Of a DNA stretch of 64,000 nucleotides, positions 1-10,827 are shown one piece after another; position 1 is the stretch's first letter, and every line of letters begins with the position of its first letter. This DNA comes from Thalassomonas haliotis (GTDB taxonomy: Bacteria > Pseudomonadota > Gammaproteobacteria > Enterobacterales > Alteromonadaceae). Position numbers and translations under genes: made by a program. The notes below the pieces were generated by a model, which saw nothing but the letters and a program-made list of their open reading frames with translations, did no database searches and was not told the origin of the DNA. The stretch covers positions 1,240,001 to 1,304,000 of the forward strand of contig NZ_CP059693.1 in assembly GCF_028657945.1 (NCBI RefSeq). The letters run 5' to 3'.

Positions 1-1389
1 GGTGACCTGCCCTAAACGCAGCAGGTCTCCCCTGAGCATAAAAGGGAGTTTGGCCCGGACATCAAAAACCAGCGGTATGCCTTTTTCCCTGACGTGTTCA
101 AAGGTGAGGCGATCTAGGTAGTTCAGGCAGTCATCTAACATGAAGTCTGTTATTTCCAATTCCATTTTTCCGGCATCAATTTTGGAAAAGTCTAAGATGC
201 TGTTAAGCAGGCCAAGTAAGGAGCTGGCGGTGTGATGGATATTGTTGATATAACGGGCCTGTTTCGAAGAAAGTTCGGTGCGCTGGCATAAATAGGACAT
301 GCCGAGGATGGCATTCATCGGGGTTCGGATTTCATGGCTCATATTGGCAAGAAAATCTCCCCGGGCACGGTTTGCTTTTATTGCCTGCTCCCTGGATTGT
401 TCTGCTTCATCCCTGGCCTGTTCGGCATCGTCTTTGGCAAGGCGGAGCTGAAAAGTTCGATAATCGACTTCTTTTTTAATTTCCTGATTGATCTTTTTTA
501 TTTTGGCGTTGTATATACAAAACAGGGTTAATAAGGTGGTGCCGAGCAATAACAGGCTGAGCAAGATAGTGATCAGGGTCAGGGTGCTGGCATCGATACC
601 GCGCATGGTGATATCACGGGGAATATTGGCGTGTATTTTTAATGCCGGCTGGTTGAAGATATCCCTGAGCAAACCGTGGACGATAAGCACATGTTTATTG
701 GCGGTGATCAGCTTTTGTTCCTGCTCCTGGCTTGAGGCCAGGTGACGGTGATTTTTTATTTCGCCTTTTTCTATCGGTTCAACAAAGAAATTAATCTTGG
801 TTTGTTTTGATAACCTTCTGGTGGTGTCCTGGCTGATAAAACGGCCCATAATTAAAGTGCCGTTAACCGGACCGGAACCATCATCTTTGAGTATAGGTAG
901 GGCACTGATAAGTAAGGGGCCATATTCGCTCAGTACTATGCCCTGGAGCAGGTCTTCGGCCCGGGTTTGCAAGAGAATATTTTTTTGCGGCAGTTCTCTC
1001 TGGTCAAACAGGCTTAAGGTGATGTTTTTCAGGTAGAGGGGATCAAATATATCTTCTTTGATTTTTTTTCCTGTCCGGTCATAAATTTGGAAAAGGTGTA
1101 TCTGGGTGATTTGCATCACATCCATGCCGAAGTTGTTTTCGATATAGGTTTGATTGGCATCCCGGGTAAATTGATAGGTATCGATCCAGGAAGAAAAAGT
1201 ATTGGCAACATTGGTTAAGTGATTTGTTTCCTGCTCTATGGCATCAAGTACCCGGTTCAGATCTTTAATGGCCAGCTCCCGCTCCAACTGGTAAAAACTC
1301 GGCAGGATAATCCATTGCTGAATGCCGTAGCTTAACCCCGCTAAAAAAAGGGCGAAAAAAACGATGAGCAGGACTATTTTTTTTGCCAA
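1..1389 (-). CDS. CHASE4-domain sensor histidine kinase, C-terminus cut by window edge
   Basis: Partial gene read leftward; 463 codons are visible and the ATP-binding domain lies beyond base 1. A TTG start at 1389 is chosen because GGAG lies nine bases upstream and the first residues (LAKKIVLLIVFFALFLAG) form transmembrane helix 1. Residues about 40-255 resemble a periplasmic CHASE4 sensor (Trp-Ile-Asp-Thr-Tyr-Gln-Phe region), helix 2 is at about 266-292, a coiled coil follows, and a HisKA dimerisation domain carries the H-box SHEIRTP with phospho-acceptor His at about residue 352. It lies 50 bp downstream of a response regulator gene on the same strand, so the two probably form one transcript. 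Whether it carries receiver domains (hybrid kinase) cannot be seen here. The ligand is unknown. Confidence 0.85.
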   Translation of the reverse strand, partial: MAKKIVLLIVFFALFLAGLSYGIQQWIILPSFYQLERELAIKDLNRVLDAIEQETNHLTNVANTFSSWIDTYQFTRDANQTYIENNFGMDVMQITQIHLFQIYDRTGKKIKEDIFDPLYLKNITLSLFDQRELPQKNILLQTRAEDLLQGIVLSEYGPLLISALPILKDDGSGPVNGTLIMGRFISQDTTRRLSKQTKINFFVEPIEKGEIKNHRHLASSQEQEQKLITANKHVLIVHGLLRDIFNQPALKIHANIPRDITMRGIDASTLTLITILLSLLLLGTTLLTLFCIYNAKIKKINQEIKKEVDYRTFQLRLAKDDAEQARDEAEQSREQAIKANRARGDFLANMSHEIRTPMNAILGMSYLCQRTELSSKQARYINNIHHTASSLLGLLNSILDFSKIDAGKMELEITDFMLDDCLNYLDRLTFEHVREKGIPLVFDVRAKLPFMLRGDLLRLGQVT

Positions 1390-1439
1390 GGCAGGTAACT
1401 CCAGCCAATAGCCGAGCTGTCAGCAGCAGACAGTTCGCC

Positions 1440-2552
1440 TCAGTGAACAAATTTTTGCAGCTTGGTGATAATGATATTAAACGCCTTAGTGATCATGCTG
1501 GTTTTATCTATCGCCCCAAACGCCCGTTCGGTATGGCTGTGAATAATTTCATTGAGCTGCTCTTCCTGCTCTTCGGTTAACGCCAGAAATTGCAGGCTTT
1601 TTTCCATGTCTTTGGTCATATCGAACATGGCAGCCTCAAAAACACTGTGATTGACTTTTAATTCCCGTTCAATAACGACAAATTGTTCGCTGACTTCCTG
1701 TACGGTTTCGCGCAACAATTTTTCCTGTTTAGCCAGTTGGAAGCCGATATCCAGGTTTTTTAAATAGCCGTCGGTGAGCCTGAGCATAAAGGGTAAGTGG
1801 TCTTTTAAGCGGCCATACTCTTCCGGATCTTCCGGCATTTTATTGATCAATACGCTCACCCTTTTTTCATTGAACTGTGAGCGTTGCTCGAAATCATATA
1901 TACGTCCCCTGTCCTTTAGCAGGATCAAAATTTCCTGTTCCATAGGGGAGCACTGGCCGCGGTTAGAATAAAATCCTTCACCGTATTCGGCTCTGAGGTA
2001 TACCGAGGCATCGACATTAAACAAGCCTAATGTGCGCAGCATGGTTTCCGCCACCTGGCTGTAGCTTTTGGCGTTATAGATCTCCAGGGCAAAATCCACG
2101 ACATAGCCAAATTCGCTGCTAAAGCTCAGGGCATTCATAAAGGCGCTGGTGGTTTCTTGGGCGGTTTGTTCCAGGGCTTTTTTCTCGGCCTGATGCTCAA
2201 GGATAAGTTTGATCTTTGCCAGTAATTCATAGCCGTCAACGGGTTTGACGATATAATCATAACCGCCGGCGGCATAACCGGCTAAGCGCTCTTCCAGGCT
2301 GCCTTTGGCGGAAACAAAGACGATAGGGGACTGGGCGATGATTTGCAGTTCGCGTGAGACTTGTAAGCCATCCATGACCGGCATTTCGACATCAAGCAGC
2401 ACTATATCCGGGTCTATGGACAGAAACTGTTCCAGGCATTGTTCACCGCTGGTCAATGCGGTAACTTCATAATCATCTTCCAGGATACCGGTTATCAACG
2501 ACAGGTTGAGCTCTTCATCGTCTACGACTAAAATGCGTTTTTTTTCGGTCAT
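1440..2552 (-). CDS. Response regulator with uncharacterised C-terminal region
   Basis: 370 residues. Residues 1-125 are a receiver domain: acidic pair DDEE near residue 11, phospho-acceptor Asp54 in LLDVEMPVMDG, Ser-Ala-Lys around 83 and the VKP lysine near 104. The remaining 240 residues match no DNA-binding, GGDEF or EAL signature that I can recognise. They are rich in Gln, Glu and Leu and look helical, with a probable coiled coil at about 270-300. The gene precedes the CHASE4 kinase by 50 bp on the same strand, so the kinase is the natural phosphodonor. The output domain could be a protein-interaction or phosphatase-type module; no function is assigned. GAGAAG precedes the ATG as a ribosome-binding site. 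Confidence 0.82.
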   Translation of the reverse strand: MTEKKRILVVDDEELNLSLITGILEDDYEVTALTSGEQCLEQFLSIDPDIVLLDVEMPVMDGLQVSRELQIIAQSPIVFVSAKGSLEERLAGYAAGGYDYIVKPVDGYELLAKIKLILEHQAEKKALEQTAQETTSAFMNALSFSSEFGYVVDFALEIYNAKSYSQVAETMLRTLGLFNVDASVYLRAEYGEGFYSNRGQCSPMEQEILILLKDRGRIYDFEQRSQFNEKRVSVLINKMPEDPEEYGRLKDHLPFMLRLTDGYLKNLDIGFQLAKQEKLLRETVQEVSEQFVVIERELKVNHSVFEAAMFDMTKDMEKSLQFLALTEEQEEQLNEIIHSHTERAFGAIDKTSMITKAFNIIITKLQKFVH

Positions 2553-2966
2553 CAGAACTTCTCATATCTTGAACTTAAGTAATCATGATTTGACCCGAGC
2601 TCTTTATTCCTCCTTGAAAATGTTTCCCTGTTAAATAGCCAGGGCGGTATTTTGCCCTTTCAGTATAGTAAAAATATTATTTTTGCTGCCTCCCGGAAAT
2701 AAAAACTCTGTTGATAAGTGGCAAAGCTGCCGGCAAGGTTCTTTTGACCTGGCTTTTAGAAAAGCGGGAAAAGTTTATGCCGAAATTATTTTTTAAGGTG
2801 ATGATTTAGTTGCTGTTAACATTGCCGGATAAGCTCCCTGGCGGCAGGCTGGTGACAAATTAAGGAAAAATATCTACTTGTATCTATAATTGAACAAGCA
2901 AACTTATGATTCATTGACGAATGCCTCATTCATAAAGGGAGTTCTAAGTGGAAAATAGGTATACAG
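2553..2966. other. Intergenic region between divergent signalling operons
   Basis: 414 bases without a convincing gene. It must hold the divergent promoters of the response regulator/kinase pair (leftward) and of the chemosensory operon (rightward). A TATAAT hexamer lies at 2885-2890 on the plus strand, but no well-spaced -35 partner was found. An AAGGAGG stretch on the minus strand about 60 bases before the regulator ATG has no usable start codon at normal spacing. No sigma-28 or sigma-54 consensus was recognised. Confidence 0.5.
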
Positions 2967-4133
2967 GTGGTTGATAAAAGCAAAAGTAACTGGCTAAACG
3001 CTTCACCTTTGATTATTTCTGTACTGGCTGTTGGTGTTATCTTATTCAATGACCTTTCCTTGTTCTCCTGGTTTGGTATCAGCGTTTTATTGGTTCTGGG
3101 TATAATTTCCAGCCTGAAATTGCATAATAACGGCAAACTTGTCTGGCAAAGTAGCCAAAAGCCGGAAGAGCAAACCCGCAAAGAAAAACAAGCCTATCAA
3201 TATTTAAATCAAGCTATTTGTACCCTGATGCCGATATGGTCCCGGCAAATCAGCCACTCCAGAGATATCAGTGGCGATGCCATTACCCAATTAAGCCGGA
3301 AATTCACCGACATAGTTAACCGTTTAACGGCAACCATAGACACGACACATCAAATGAGTGCCGCGGGGGAGCAAGGGGCTCTTGGCCATATTAACAACAG
3401 CAATAAGCAGCTGAATATTACCCTGGATACCCTGGCGGAAGCTTTTGCCAGCCAGGAGCAGGCGCTAAAGGAAATGAATGTTTTGGTTGATTTAACCGAG
3501 GAGCTTAAAGCCATGGCGGTTGAGGTTTCCGGTATCGCAGAACAAACCAATATGCTGGCGCTTAATGCCGCCATAGAAGCTGCCCGGGCAGGAGATAGCG
3601 GCCGGGGATTTGCCGTGGTTGCCGATGAAGTACGTAACTTATCTATCCGTTCATCACAAACCGGTAGCAGTATGTCGCAAAAAGTAGACGACATTAATAC
3701 CGCTATGGGCTCGGCGTTAACTACGGTAAAAAGCGGGGTGAATACAGCAGAAAACCTCCTGGAGGACAGCCGGGACAAGATAGGCAAAGTCGTCGCAGGC
3801 TTTCACCTTGTTACCGGTAAAATGTCTGAGTCTACTAAAGTCATTCAGCATGAAAACACTGAGTTGTTGAAGGACGTTTCTGATGTCCTGGTGTCGCTGC
3901 AATTTCAGGACAGGGTCAGCCAGATGTTAACGCACATTTGTGATTTCATGAGCAAGGTTGAGCAGGAGTTGCCTGGTTACCATGCAGGCTTATTTGATGG
4001 CGGCATTATTGAAAAATGGCTGGCAGAAAGTGAAGCCACTTACACTATGGTTGAGCAAAAACAGCTCCACCATAATAGCGCGCCGGAGCAAGCTAAATCT
4101 TCCGGTAATAACGATGAAGTCGAGTTCTTTTAA
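2967..4133 (+). CDS. Methyl-accepting chemotaxis protein without a sensory ectodomain
   Basis: 388 residues from a GTG start; no in-frame ATG, GTG or TTG was found just upstream, and AGG sits seven bases before it. Two adjacent hydrophobic helices (about residues 12-30 and 32-48) form an N-terminal hairpin with almost no periplasmic loop. No HAMP domain is visible. The second half is an MCP signalling domain with the hairpin tip [21 protein letters not shown] and the following [14 protein letters not shown]. The C-terminal part ([11 protein letters not shown]) is typical of short MCPs. It is the first gene of the chemosensory operon, 11 bp before cheY. With no ectodomain it may sense membrane state or act as an array scaffold; that is inference. 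Confidence 0.88.
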   Translation: MVDKSKSNWLNASPLIISVLAVGVILFNDLSLFSWFGISVLLVLGIISSLKLHNNGKLVWQSSQKPEEQTRKEKQAYQYLNQAICTLMPIWSRQISHSRDISGDAITQLSRKFTDIVNRLTATIDTTHQMSAAGEQGALGHINNSNKQLNITLDTLAEAFASQEQALKEMNVLVDLTEELKAMAVEVSGIAEQTNMLALNAAIEAARAGDSGRGFAVVADEVRNLSIRSSQTGSSMSQKVDDINTAMGSALTTVKSGVNTAENLLEDSRDKIGKVVAGFHLVTGKMSESTKVIQHENTELLKDVSDVLVSLQFQDRVSQMLTHICDFMSKVEQELPGYHAGLFDGGIIEKWLAESEATYTMVEQKQLHHNSAPEQAKSSGNNDEVEFF

Positions 4134-4144
4134 CGGGGAATATT

Positions 4145-4510
4145 ATGGCGAAAACTATTCTTATTGTGGATGATTCGGCGTCACTTCGCCAGATCATAAA
4201 AATCACCTTAACGGGAGCCGGCTATCAGGTAATTGAAGGAGAAAATGGCCAGGATGCGCTGGATAAGTTGGCGGGACAAAAAATCAACCTGGTGGTCAGT
4301 GATGTCAATATGCCGGTAATGGATGGAATTACCTTTGTGACGGAACTGAAAAAATTACCTTTGTATAAATTCACTCCGGTGATCATGCTGACAACAGAGT
4401 CCGAGCAGGAAATAAAAGAGGCGGGTAAAGCGGCGGGGGTCAGGGCATGGATGGTCAAACCTTTTAAACCGGCGCAAATGCTCACAGCCGTGCAAAAGCT
4501 TATTATGTGA
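4145..4510 (+). CDS. cheY: CheY-type single-domain response regulator
   Basis: 121 residues, only a receiver domain. The acidic pair is Asp9-Asp10, the phospho-acceptor is Asp53 in SDVNMPVMDG, the switch Thr lies in MLTTESE and the conserved Lys105 is in MVKPF. Phosphorylated by the CheA two genes downstream, it would carry the array output to a motor or other target. It is separated by 11 bp from the upstream MCP gene, with GGGGAAT upstream as ribosome-binding site. No CheZ phosphatase gene is in this operon, so dephosphorylation must be intrinsic or supplied elsewhere. Confidence 0.92.
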   Translation: MAKTILIVDDSASLRQIIKITLTGAGYQVIEGENGQDALDKLAGQKINLVVSDVNMPVMDGITFVTELKKLPLYKFTPVIMLTTESEQEIKEAGKAAGVRAWMVKPFKPAQMLTAVQKLIM

Positions 4511-4520
4511 GTTGTTCAGG

Positions 4521-4835
4521 ATGCTGACGATTTTAACATCGCAGGAGAAGAAGGAAGTTGTGTTTGAGAGTGACATGACCATCTATGAAGCGGCATTGTT
4601 ATATCAGGAAATCATCGAAAAACTCACCTTTGATGCAGATATTACGGTGAATTTAACTCAGGTGGCAGAGATCGACACATCGGGTATTCAGCTTATTTTA
4701 CAGCTGTATTTTCTTGCTCAAGACCGTCATTTCACTTTGAACCATATTGTCCACGGTGATGCCAGTGCTCAGGCATTTGAATTATTACAGCTCGATGTTG
4801 ACCGTTTTGATCATATCTTTGATGTTAAGGTTTAA
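4521..4835 (+). CDS. STAS-domain protein (anti-sigma-factor-antagonist-like)
   Basis: 104 residues from the ATG at 4521, preferred over an upstream TTG at 4512 because GTGAG (4507-4511) is correctly spaced from the ATG. The protein is a stand-alone STAS fold with the signature EIDTSGIQLI; Ser54 is the residue phosphorylated in SpoIIAA-type antagonists. It sits between cheY and cheA with spacers of 10 and 2 bp, so it is an integral member of the chemosensory operon. STAS proteins occur in several alternative Che clusters of gammaproteobacteria. A scaffold or CheA-phosphorylated antagonist role is inference; no partner kinase of the SpoIIAB/RsbW type is nearby. Confidence 0.85.
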   Translation: MLTILTSQEKKEVVFESDMTIYEAALLYQEIIEKLTFDADITVNLTQVAEIDTSGIQLILQLYFLAQDRHFTLNHIVHGDASAQAFELLQLDVDRFDHIFDVKV

Positions 4836-4837
4836 CC

Positions 4838-7057
4838 ATGGATTTAGATCCGGTAATACAAACATTTCTTATTGAAGCGAAAGAGCAGCTGGAAGAGATG
4901 GAAGAAAAGCTATTATCGCTGGAACAAGATCCCGGGAATGCCGAAGCGGTAAATGCGGTTTTTCGCGCTGCCCATACCATTAAAGGCAGCGGCGGTATGT
5001 TTGGCTTCGAACACCTGGTTGCCTTTACCCATGAGGTTGAGTCTGTCTTGATGCGCATGCGAAAAGGGGAGTTGGCAGTTGATCAGGGACTGATCTCGGT
5101 ATTGCTCAACTGTAGTGATCATATCAGGCAATTGGTGGATTGTACCTGTGCTGAGGGTGAAAATATTTCCGGGGAAACCGGGCGGGCGAGCCGGGAGTTG
5201 ATGGATAAACTTTTCCCTTATGCTGGTAAAGCCAGACAAGCGCATGAAGACAGTGGAATTAAAATACCGGGGCCGGGTGATACAGATTCGGTGGATAATA
5301 ATGAACCGGGTTTGGAGGGGGCTGAGTCGGCAACGGTTTCTGATAACTGGCATATCTCACTCAGGTTTACTGCCTCGGTATTAAAAAATGGCATGGATCC
5401 GCTGTCATTTATTCGTTTTCTCGCTACTGTCGGCGATATTAAATCGGTACATACTTTGGCTGATAACCTGATCGCTGCCGGTGAAGCATTCGACCCCGAA
5501 AATTGTTATCTCGGTTTTGAGGTGCAGTTATATTCCCGGGCGGAAAGAAAAGATATCGAAGAAGTCTTTGAGTTTGTCCGTGATGACTGCACTCTGACTA
5601 TTATTGCCCCCCACAGCAAGACCGAAGAATATATAACCCTGATCAATTCCCGGGCAGACGACGATGCTAAGCTGGGACAGATTTTATTGCAGGTCGGGGC
5701 ACTGACGCCGAAAGAGCTGGAAAGTATTTTACAAATGCAGATGGCCACGCCGACGGAGCAAGAACCGGTAAAAGTCGGTGAACTCATCCCCGCTCAAGGG
5801 GTGGATAAACAAGTTGTGGATACTGCCCTGAACAAGCAAAAACAGTCCCGGGAGCGGCAGGCAAAAAGCAAAGCAAATGAAAGTACCAGCATGCGCATAG
5901 ATGCCGATAAACTCGACAGCCTGATCAACCTGGTTGGGGAGTTGGTAATTGCCCAGGCAAACAGTGCTTTGTTGGCCAAACAGAGCCGTATCAGTAACCT
6001 GATTGATGCCATGGCATCTACTTCGAACCTGATTGAAAGTATCAGGGATAATTGCCTGAAGCTGCGTATGGTACCTATAGGGCAAACCTTTTCACGCTTT
6101 CAGCGTGTGGTCCGGGATATCAGCCTGGAGCTGGATAAGGACATACGTTTGACCACTTCCGGGGAAGATACCGAACTTGATAAAAGTATGGTGGAAAAGC
6201 TGGTGGACCCCCTGATGCATTTAGTGAGGAATTCTATGGATCACGGCATTGAAAATGCCGAACAAAGGCTTGCGGCCGGTAAACCCGAATACGGGCAACT
6301 TGCCCTGAGGGCCTATCACGACTCCGGCAATATAGTGATTGAAGTCAGTGATGATGGTCAGGGGATCACCAAAGCGAAAGTTATCAAAAAAGCGCTAGAA
6401 AATGGCCTGATAAAAAGTGCTGACGGCATGGAGGATTATGATATCTACCGTTTGATTTTCGAACCCGGGTTTTCTACCGCAGAAACCATCAGCAATATCT
6501 CCGGGCGCGGCGTTGGTATGGATGTTGTTAAGCAAAACATTGAACAGCTTAAGGGCTCTATTGAAATCGATTCCCGCCCGGGACAGGGATTGACCATGCG
6601 TATCAGGGTACCGCTAACCTTAGCGATAATCGATGGTTTTTTGCTGGAGATCAGCAACAGTCAGTATGTGTTGCCGTTAAACAGTGTGATCGAGTGCCTG
6701 GAACTGTCCGAGTCGAGCGATATTAAAGAGATCACCCGTAATTTGATCAATTTGCGCGGTGAGGTTTTGCCTATTGTCCGTTTACGGGAGTTATTTGCCT
6801 GCCAGGACAGGCCGCCGCCCAGGCAAAATATTATTGTGGTGCGCTATGGCAACCGTAAAGGGGGTGTGCTGATTGACCGCTCTCTTGGCGAATATCAAAC
6901 AGTGATCAAACCTCTGTCCAATATTTTCAAGCGCTTAGACTGGCTCGCAGGTTCGACTATCCTGGGCAGTGGCGAGGTTGCGATGATCCTTGATGTTGCC
7001 GGTTTATTTAAAAATGCCGACTTGCAGGCGAGCGCTAAAAACTCAGGCCTGTATTAG
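4838..7057 (+). CDS. cheA: Chemotaxis histidine kinase CheA
   Basis: 739 residues. The N-terminal HPt domain carries the phospho-accepting His46 in [10 protein letters not shown]. Residues about 170-260 form a central domain of the type found in several alternative CheA proteins (HISLRF through FVRDDCTL). A linker and the dimerisation helix follow, then the kinase domain with N-box [12 protein letters not shown]1 box DDGQGI and G2 GRGVGMDVV, and finally a CheW-like regulatory domain (about 600-735, IDGFLLEI onward). It starts 2 bp after the STAS gene. It takes signals from the two MCPs of the operon through CheW and phosphorylates CheY and CheB. Confidence 0.95.
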   Translation: MDLDPVIQTFLIEAKEQLEEMEEKLLSLEQDPGNAEAVNAVFRAAHTIKGSGGMFGFEHLVAFTHEVESVLMRMRKGELAVDQGLISVLLNCSDHIRQLVDCTCAEGENISGETGRASRELMDKLFPYAGKARQAHEDSGIKIPGPGDTDSVDNNEPGLEGAESATVSDNWHISLRFTASVLKNGMDPLSFIRFLATVGDIKSVHTLADNLIAAGEAFDPENCYLGFEVQLYSRAERKDIEEVFEFVRDDCTLTIIAPHSKTEEYITLINSRADDDAKLGQILLQVGALTPKELESILQMQMATPTEQEPVKVGELIPAQGVDKQVVDTALNKQKQSRERQAKSKANESTSMRIDADKLDSLINLVGELVIAQANSALLAKQSRISNLIDAMASTSNLIESIRDNCLKLRMVPIGQTFSRFQRVVRDISLELDKDIRLTTSGEDTELDKSMVEKLVDPLMHLVRNSMDHGIENAEQRLAAGKPEYGQLALRAYHDSGNIVIEVSDDGQGITKAKVIKKALENGLIKSADGMEDYDIYRLIFEPGFSTAETISNISGRGVGMDVVKQNIEQLKGSIEIDSRPGQGLTMRIRVPLTLAIIDGFLLEISNSQYVLPLNSVIECLELSESSDIKEITRNLINLRGEVLPIVRLRELFACQDRPPPRQNIIVVRYGNRKGGVLIDRSLGEYQTVIKPLSNIFKRLDWLAGSTILGSGEVAMILDVAGLFKNADLQASAKNSGLY

Positions 7058-7092
7058 TTTTAGACACAGCTATATGTTTGTGGAGAGCACTT

Positions 7093-9429
7093 ATGAAAAT
7101 GTCACTTCATTTGAAATTAGGTAATAAGGTGACCCTGGCTTTTGTTATTGTGACGCTGATCACTATTATTTTTACTGCTATCCTCAGTTACAACGCCGCC
7201 CATGATGCCTTGGTTTCCAGTGCCTTTTCCCGGCTGACATCGGTAAGGGAAATTCAGAAATCCCGGATTGAAGACTATTTCAAAAAGATCCGGGCGCAAA
7301 TTATTACTTATTCCGAAGATCGTATGATAGTAGATGCTATGAAAGCCTTTAAAAAAGACTTTAACAGCATAGAGAAAGAGCTGGCCTTTAATGATAAAGC
7401 CCTTGCTGGCCTGGATAGTAAACTGCGCGCCGAATATAACAATGAATTTTTAAAGCGGTTAAATAATAACCTGGATACTAAGGCCGAGCTCAATCAATAC
7501 TTGCCGAAAAACAGTACCACCAGGCTGTTGCAACATTTGTATATTGTTGAAAATCCGGAGGCAACCGGGGATAAACATAATCTGGATGTTGCACCCGACG
7601 GCAGCAACTATAGTAAAACCCATGCCAGCTACCATCCGGTCATACATAACTTTCTGAAGCAGTTCGGCTATCACGATATTTTCTTGGTGGATAATAAAAC
7701 CGGCGATATCGTTTATTCCGTATATAAAGAAATGGATTACGCAACTTCATTGTTAACCGGCCCGTATAAGGACAGCAATATCGCGGATGTTTTTCGCAGT
7801 ACCCGGGCCTCTGCCGCGGCAGATGAAATAAAGATTGTTGATTTTAAGCCCTATATTCCGACATTCAATGCCCCCGCTTCTTTTATTGCTTCCCCTATTT
7901 TTGATGGAAATGAACAGATTGGCGTGCTTATTTTTGAGATGCCGGTGGATCGCATCAATGACATCATGACAAATAATAACCGTTGGCTAGAGGCGGGCTT
8001 TGGCGAGTCGGGAGAAACTTACCTGGTAGGGGAAGATCTGACCCTGCGCAACCAGACCCGTTTTTTAATTGAAGATCAAAGTGCATACATCGAAGTGCTC
8101 AGAGATTCGGGCATGGATAACAAGCTTGTTGATAAAATTAATAAGATTAGCAGTGCCATAGGCCTGCAACCGGTGAAAAGCAAGGGAGTCAAAGCGGCCC
8201 AGCAGGGGGAAACCGGAGAAGATATTTTTAATGACTACCGCAATGTCCCTGTGCTGTCTGCCTATGCGCCACTTGATATTATCGGGGTGAACTGGATTAT
8301 TTTAAATGAACTTGATGAAAGCGAAGCCCTGGCGCCTGCATACGAGTTGAGAAATACGATTTTAATGTCGGCTTTGTTTTTATTGCTGATTGCCACTATC
8401 GTTGCCTTGTGGTTTTCCCGCACTATTATCATCCGGCCCATTAATGCCATGTTAACGGCCGCAGAAGACTTACGTTCCGGTGAAGGGGACTTGACCGCCA
8501 GGATCCCCAACTTTGGACAGGATGAGCTGGGACAAACGGCCCGATCATTAAACGGCTTTCTGGAAAAACTGCATGATGTTATTTATGAAATACGCGATTC
8601 TATCCAGGTGCTGACGGTTGCATCGACGGAAGTTAAAACTACGGCGCATTCGGTCAGCGACGGGGCTTCCCAGCAGGCCAGCAGTGTGGAAGAGACCAGC
8701 GCCGCCCTGGAACAGATGACGGCATCGATAGGTCAAAATGCGGAAAGTTCTAAAATTACCGATAATATTGCCTCCAAGGCCGCCACCGATGCCCGCGGGG
8801 GCGGTAAAGCGGTGGAACAAACGGTGTCTGCGATGCAAGAAATTGTCGAGAAAATCAGTATCATCGATGATATTGCCTATAAGACTAATTTATTATCGCT
8901 AAATGCCGCCATTGAAGCGGCACGTGCCGGCGAGCATGGCAAAGGTTTTGCCGTGGTTGCGGCCGAAGTGAGCAAACTGGCGGAGCGCAGTCAGATTGCC
9001 GCCAAAGAAATCGGCGAACTGGCGAAAAAAAGTACGGCAACGGCTGAAGGGGCGGGGGAGTTACTTGATGCCATAGTACCGGGCATAGAACAAACTGCCG
9101 ACCTGGTGCAGGAAATTGCCAATGCTTCCGACGAACAGGCAGGAGGGGTTAGTCAGATCAGTGAGGCGATGAACCTGGTGGATCAAACCACGCAAAAAAA
9201 TGCCGCCGCCGCTGAAGAGCTGGCCGCCACTTCAGAAGAAATGAGTAACCGTATTATCCAGGTCAGTCGTTTAGTCTCTTATTTTAAAGTCAGCGAGCAG
9301 GGAACTTCTTCTGCTGTGTCCACCCCCCTTAAAAGTGCGGCCAGCCCTATGGCTGGAGAGAGCGGCAAAGATGTGGCGAGAGTCCCCCAGCCTAAAATCA
9401 ATAAACAAGACTTTGAACCTTTTGAGTAA
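7093..9429 (+). CDS. Methyl-accepting chemotaxis protein with large dCache-like ectodomain
   Basis: 778 residues from the ATG at 7093, which has GGAGAG eight bases upstream; the in-frame TTG at 7078 would lie before that site. Helix 1 is at about 12-34. A periplasmic region of some 380 residues resembles a double Cache/PAS-like sensor. Helix 2 is at about 425-445, followed by HAMP and an MCP signalling domain with the tip [21 protein letters not shown]. The last residues are KQDFEPFE, in which DFEPF fits the loose x-[HFYW]-x-x-[HFYW] pattern of CheR/CheB tether pentapeptides. The gene lies between cheA and cheW, so this is likely the dedicated receptor of the operon. Confidence 0.92.
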   Translation: MKMSLHLKLGNKVTLAFVIVTLITIIFTAILSYNAAHDALVSSAFSRLTSVREIQKSRIEDYFKKIRAQIITYSEDRMIVDAMKAFKKDFNSIEKELAFNDKALAGLDSKLRAEYNNEFLKRLNNNLDTKAELNQYLPKNSTTRLLQHLYIVENPEATGDKHNLDVAPDGSNYSKTHASYHPVIHNFLKQFGYHDIFLVDNKTGDIVYSVYKEMDYATSLLTGPYKDSNIADVFRSTRASAAADEIKIVDFKPYIPTFNAPASFIASPIFDGNEQIGVLIFEMPVDRINDIMTNNNRWLEAGFGESGETYLVGEDLTLRNQTRFLIEDQSAYIEVLRDSGMDNKLVDKINKISSAIGLQPVKSKGVKAAQQGETGEDIFNDYRNVPVLSAYAPLDIIGVNWIILNELDESEALAPAYELRNTILMSALFLLLIATIVALWFSRTIIIRPINAMLTAAEDLRSGEGDLTARIPNFGQDELGQTARSLNGFLEKLHDVIYEIRDSIQVLTVASTEVKTTAHSVSDGASQQASSVEETSAALEQMTASIGQNAESSKITDNIASKAATDARGGGKAVEQTVSAMQEIVEKISIIDDIAYKTNLLSLNAAIEAARAGEHGKGFAVVAAEVSKLAERSQIAAKEIGELAKKSTATAEGAGELLDAIVPGIEQTADLVQEIANASDEQAGGVSQISEAMNLVDQTTQKNAAAAEELAATSEEMSNRIIQVSRLVSYFKVSEQGTSSAVSTPLKSAASPMAGESGKDVARVPQPKINKQDFEPFE

Positions 9430-9440
9430 GGAATAAACCT

Positions 9441-10013
9441 ATGTCTGAGCATGAAAGTCATCAAGGGGAAGAAGCGGCAGTCAGCTGCGATCAGTTTCTG
9501 ACTTTTTCCCTGGGAGATGATGAATATGGGTTGGATATACTCTCCATCAAAGAAATTATTGAATATGTTGAGTTAACCAGAATCCCCCTGATGCCTGACT
9601 TTATCCGCGGCGTACTTAACCTGCGTGGCCTGGTGGTGCCTATTATTGATTTACTGGCCAGATTTGGCAATGAACCGGCACAAACAAGCCGGCGTTCCTG
9701 TTTTGTTATCGTTGAACTGGCAACGGATGAGGGGCCATTAGAGCTAGGCATGCTGGTAGACGGCGTCAACGATGTGGTTGAAATTAGCAGCGACAATATC
9801 GAGCCGCCACCTTCATTTGGTAATCAGATCCGGGCCGATTTTATTTTTGGCATGGGAAAAATAGCCGGGCACTTTATTGTCTTACTGCAAATAAATAAGG
9901 TGTTATCCATAGATGAACTCTCGATGTTGAGCGAGATAAACCAGAGCGTTGCTCAAGCCTGTAAAGCTAACCTGAGTGAGCAGACCCGGCAACAAGATCA
10001 TGAAAACGAATGA
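9441..10013 (+). CDS. cheW: CheW coupling protein
   Basis: 190 residues. The CheW SH3-like fold is recognisable from FLTFSLGDDEYGLDI, the IKEIIEYVELTRIP segment, FIRGVLNLRGLVVPIIDL and the later LGMLVDGVNDVVEI. It couples MCP cytoplasmic tips to CheA. It lies 11 bp after the MCP gene with AAGGAAT upstream of the ATG, and its 3' end overlaps the cheR start by 14 bases. The acidic, Gln-rich tail (about 170-190) is unlike the compact end of enteric CheW. Confidence 0.93.
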   Translation: MSEHESHQGEEAAVSCDQFLTFSLGDDEYGLDILSIKEIIEYVELTRIPLMPDFIRGVLNLRGLVVPIIDLLARFGNEPAQTSRRSCFVIVELATDEGPLELGMLVDGVNDVVEISSDNIEPPPSFGNQIRADFIFGMGKIAGHFIVLLQINKVLSIDELSMLSEINQSVAQACKANLSEQTRQQDHENE

Positions 10014-10827
10014 TATGCTTGATACCAATCAACTTACCTTAAGCAAGCGGGTATTTGAGCAATTTAAAAGTCTGATGTTTAAGGAATCCGGGGTGACGCT
10101 TGGCGATGAAAAGCAAGTCATGGTTAAAGCAAGGTTGGCGAAACGGTTACGGCAATTGCAGCTGAACAGTTTTGAACAGTACTTGCAACGGGTGAAGTCA
10201 CCGGATCACCGTCAGGAAATACAACATTTAATTGATGCCCTTACCACCAATGAAACCAGCTTTTTCAGGGAAGCGCAGCATTTTGAGTTTCTGAATCATC
10301 AGCTGGCATCGTTTTCCGTTACAGTGCCGATCAGGATCTGGAGTGCCGCCTGCTCCACCGGGGAAGAAGCTTACAGCCTGGCGATGACGGTTGCCGAAAA
10401 CCGCTGTCATCCCGATTGGCAAATATTGGCAAGCGATATCAATACTCAGGTTTTGGCCAGTGCCGGACTGGGTATATATGACATAACCCGGGCTTCCTCC
10501 ATTCCCCGCCGTTATTTGATCAAGTATTGCCTTAAGGGCGTACGCAGCCAGGCCGGGCAATTGTTGTTCAGTGAGCGGTTAAAGCAACATATACGTTTTG
10601 TTTTATTAAATTTAGACGGCGAACTGCCGGAAATCGGCCGGTTCCAGTTTATTTTTCTGCGTAATGTTTTAATTTATTTTAATGAAATCAAGAGAAAACA
10701 AATCATCAACAAAATTATCAGTAAGTTAGTGCCGGGAGGTTATTTATTTATTGGCCATTCGGAAAGCCTCAGGGGGATCACGGATCTCTTGCGCCCGGTA
10801 CAGGCGACTATTTATCAAAAATGCTGA
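10000..10827 (+). CDS. cheR: Chemoreceptor methyltransferase CheR
   Basis: 275 residues from the ATG at 10000; an in-frame GTG lies at 9976 deeper inside cheW. The N-terminal helical CheR domain is followed by a SAM-dependent methyltransferase fold with TTNETSFFRE, the SAM-binding WSAACSTGEEAYS and the FIFLRNVLIYF segment. It methylates glutamates in the MCP methylation helices. It overlaps cheW by 14 bases and cheD by 7, suggesting translational coupling. The neighbouring MCP may tether it through its C-terminal pentapeptide-like end. Confidence 0.94.
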   Translation: MKTNDMLDTNQLTLSKRVFEQFKSLMFKESGVTLGDEKQVMVKARLAKRLRQLQLNSFEQYLQRVKSPDHRQEIQHLIDALTTNETSFFREAQHFEFLNHQLASFSVTVPIRIWSAACSTGEEAYSLAMTVAENRCHPDWQILASDINTQVLASAGLGIYDITRASSIPRRYLIKYCLKGVRSQAGQLLFSERLKQHIRFVLLNLDGELPEIGRFQFIFLRNVLIYFNEIKRKQIINKIISKLVPGGYLFIGHSESLRGITDLLRPVQATIYQKC

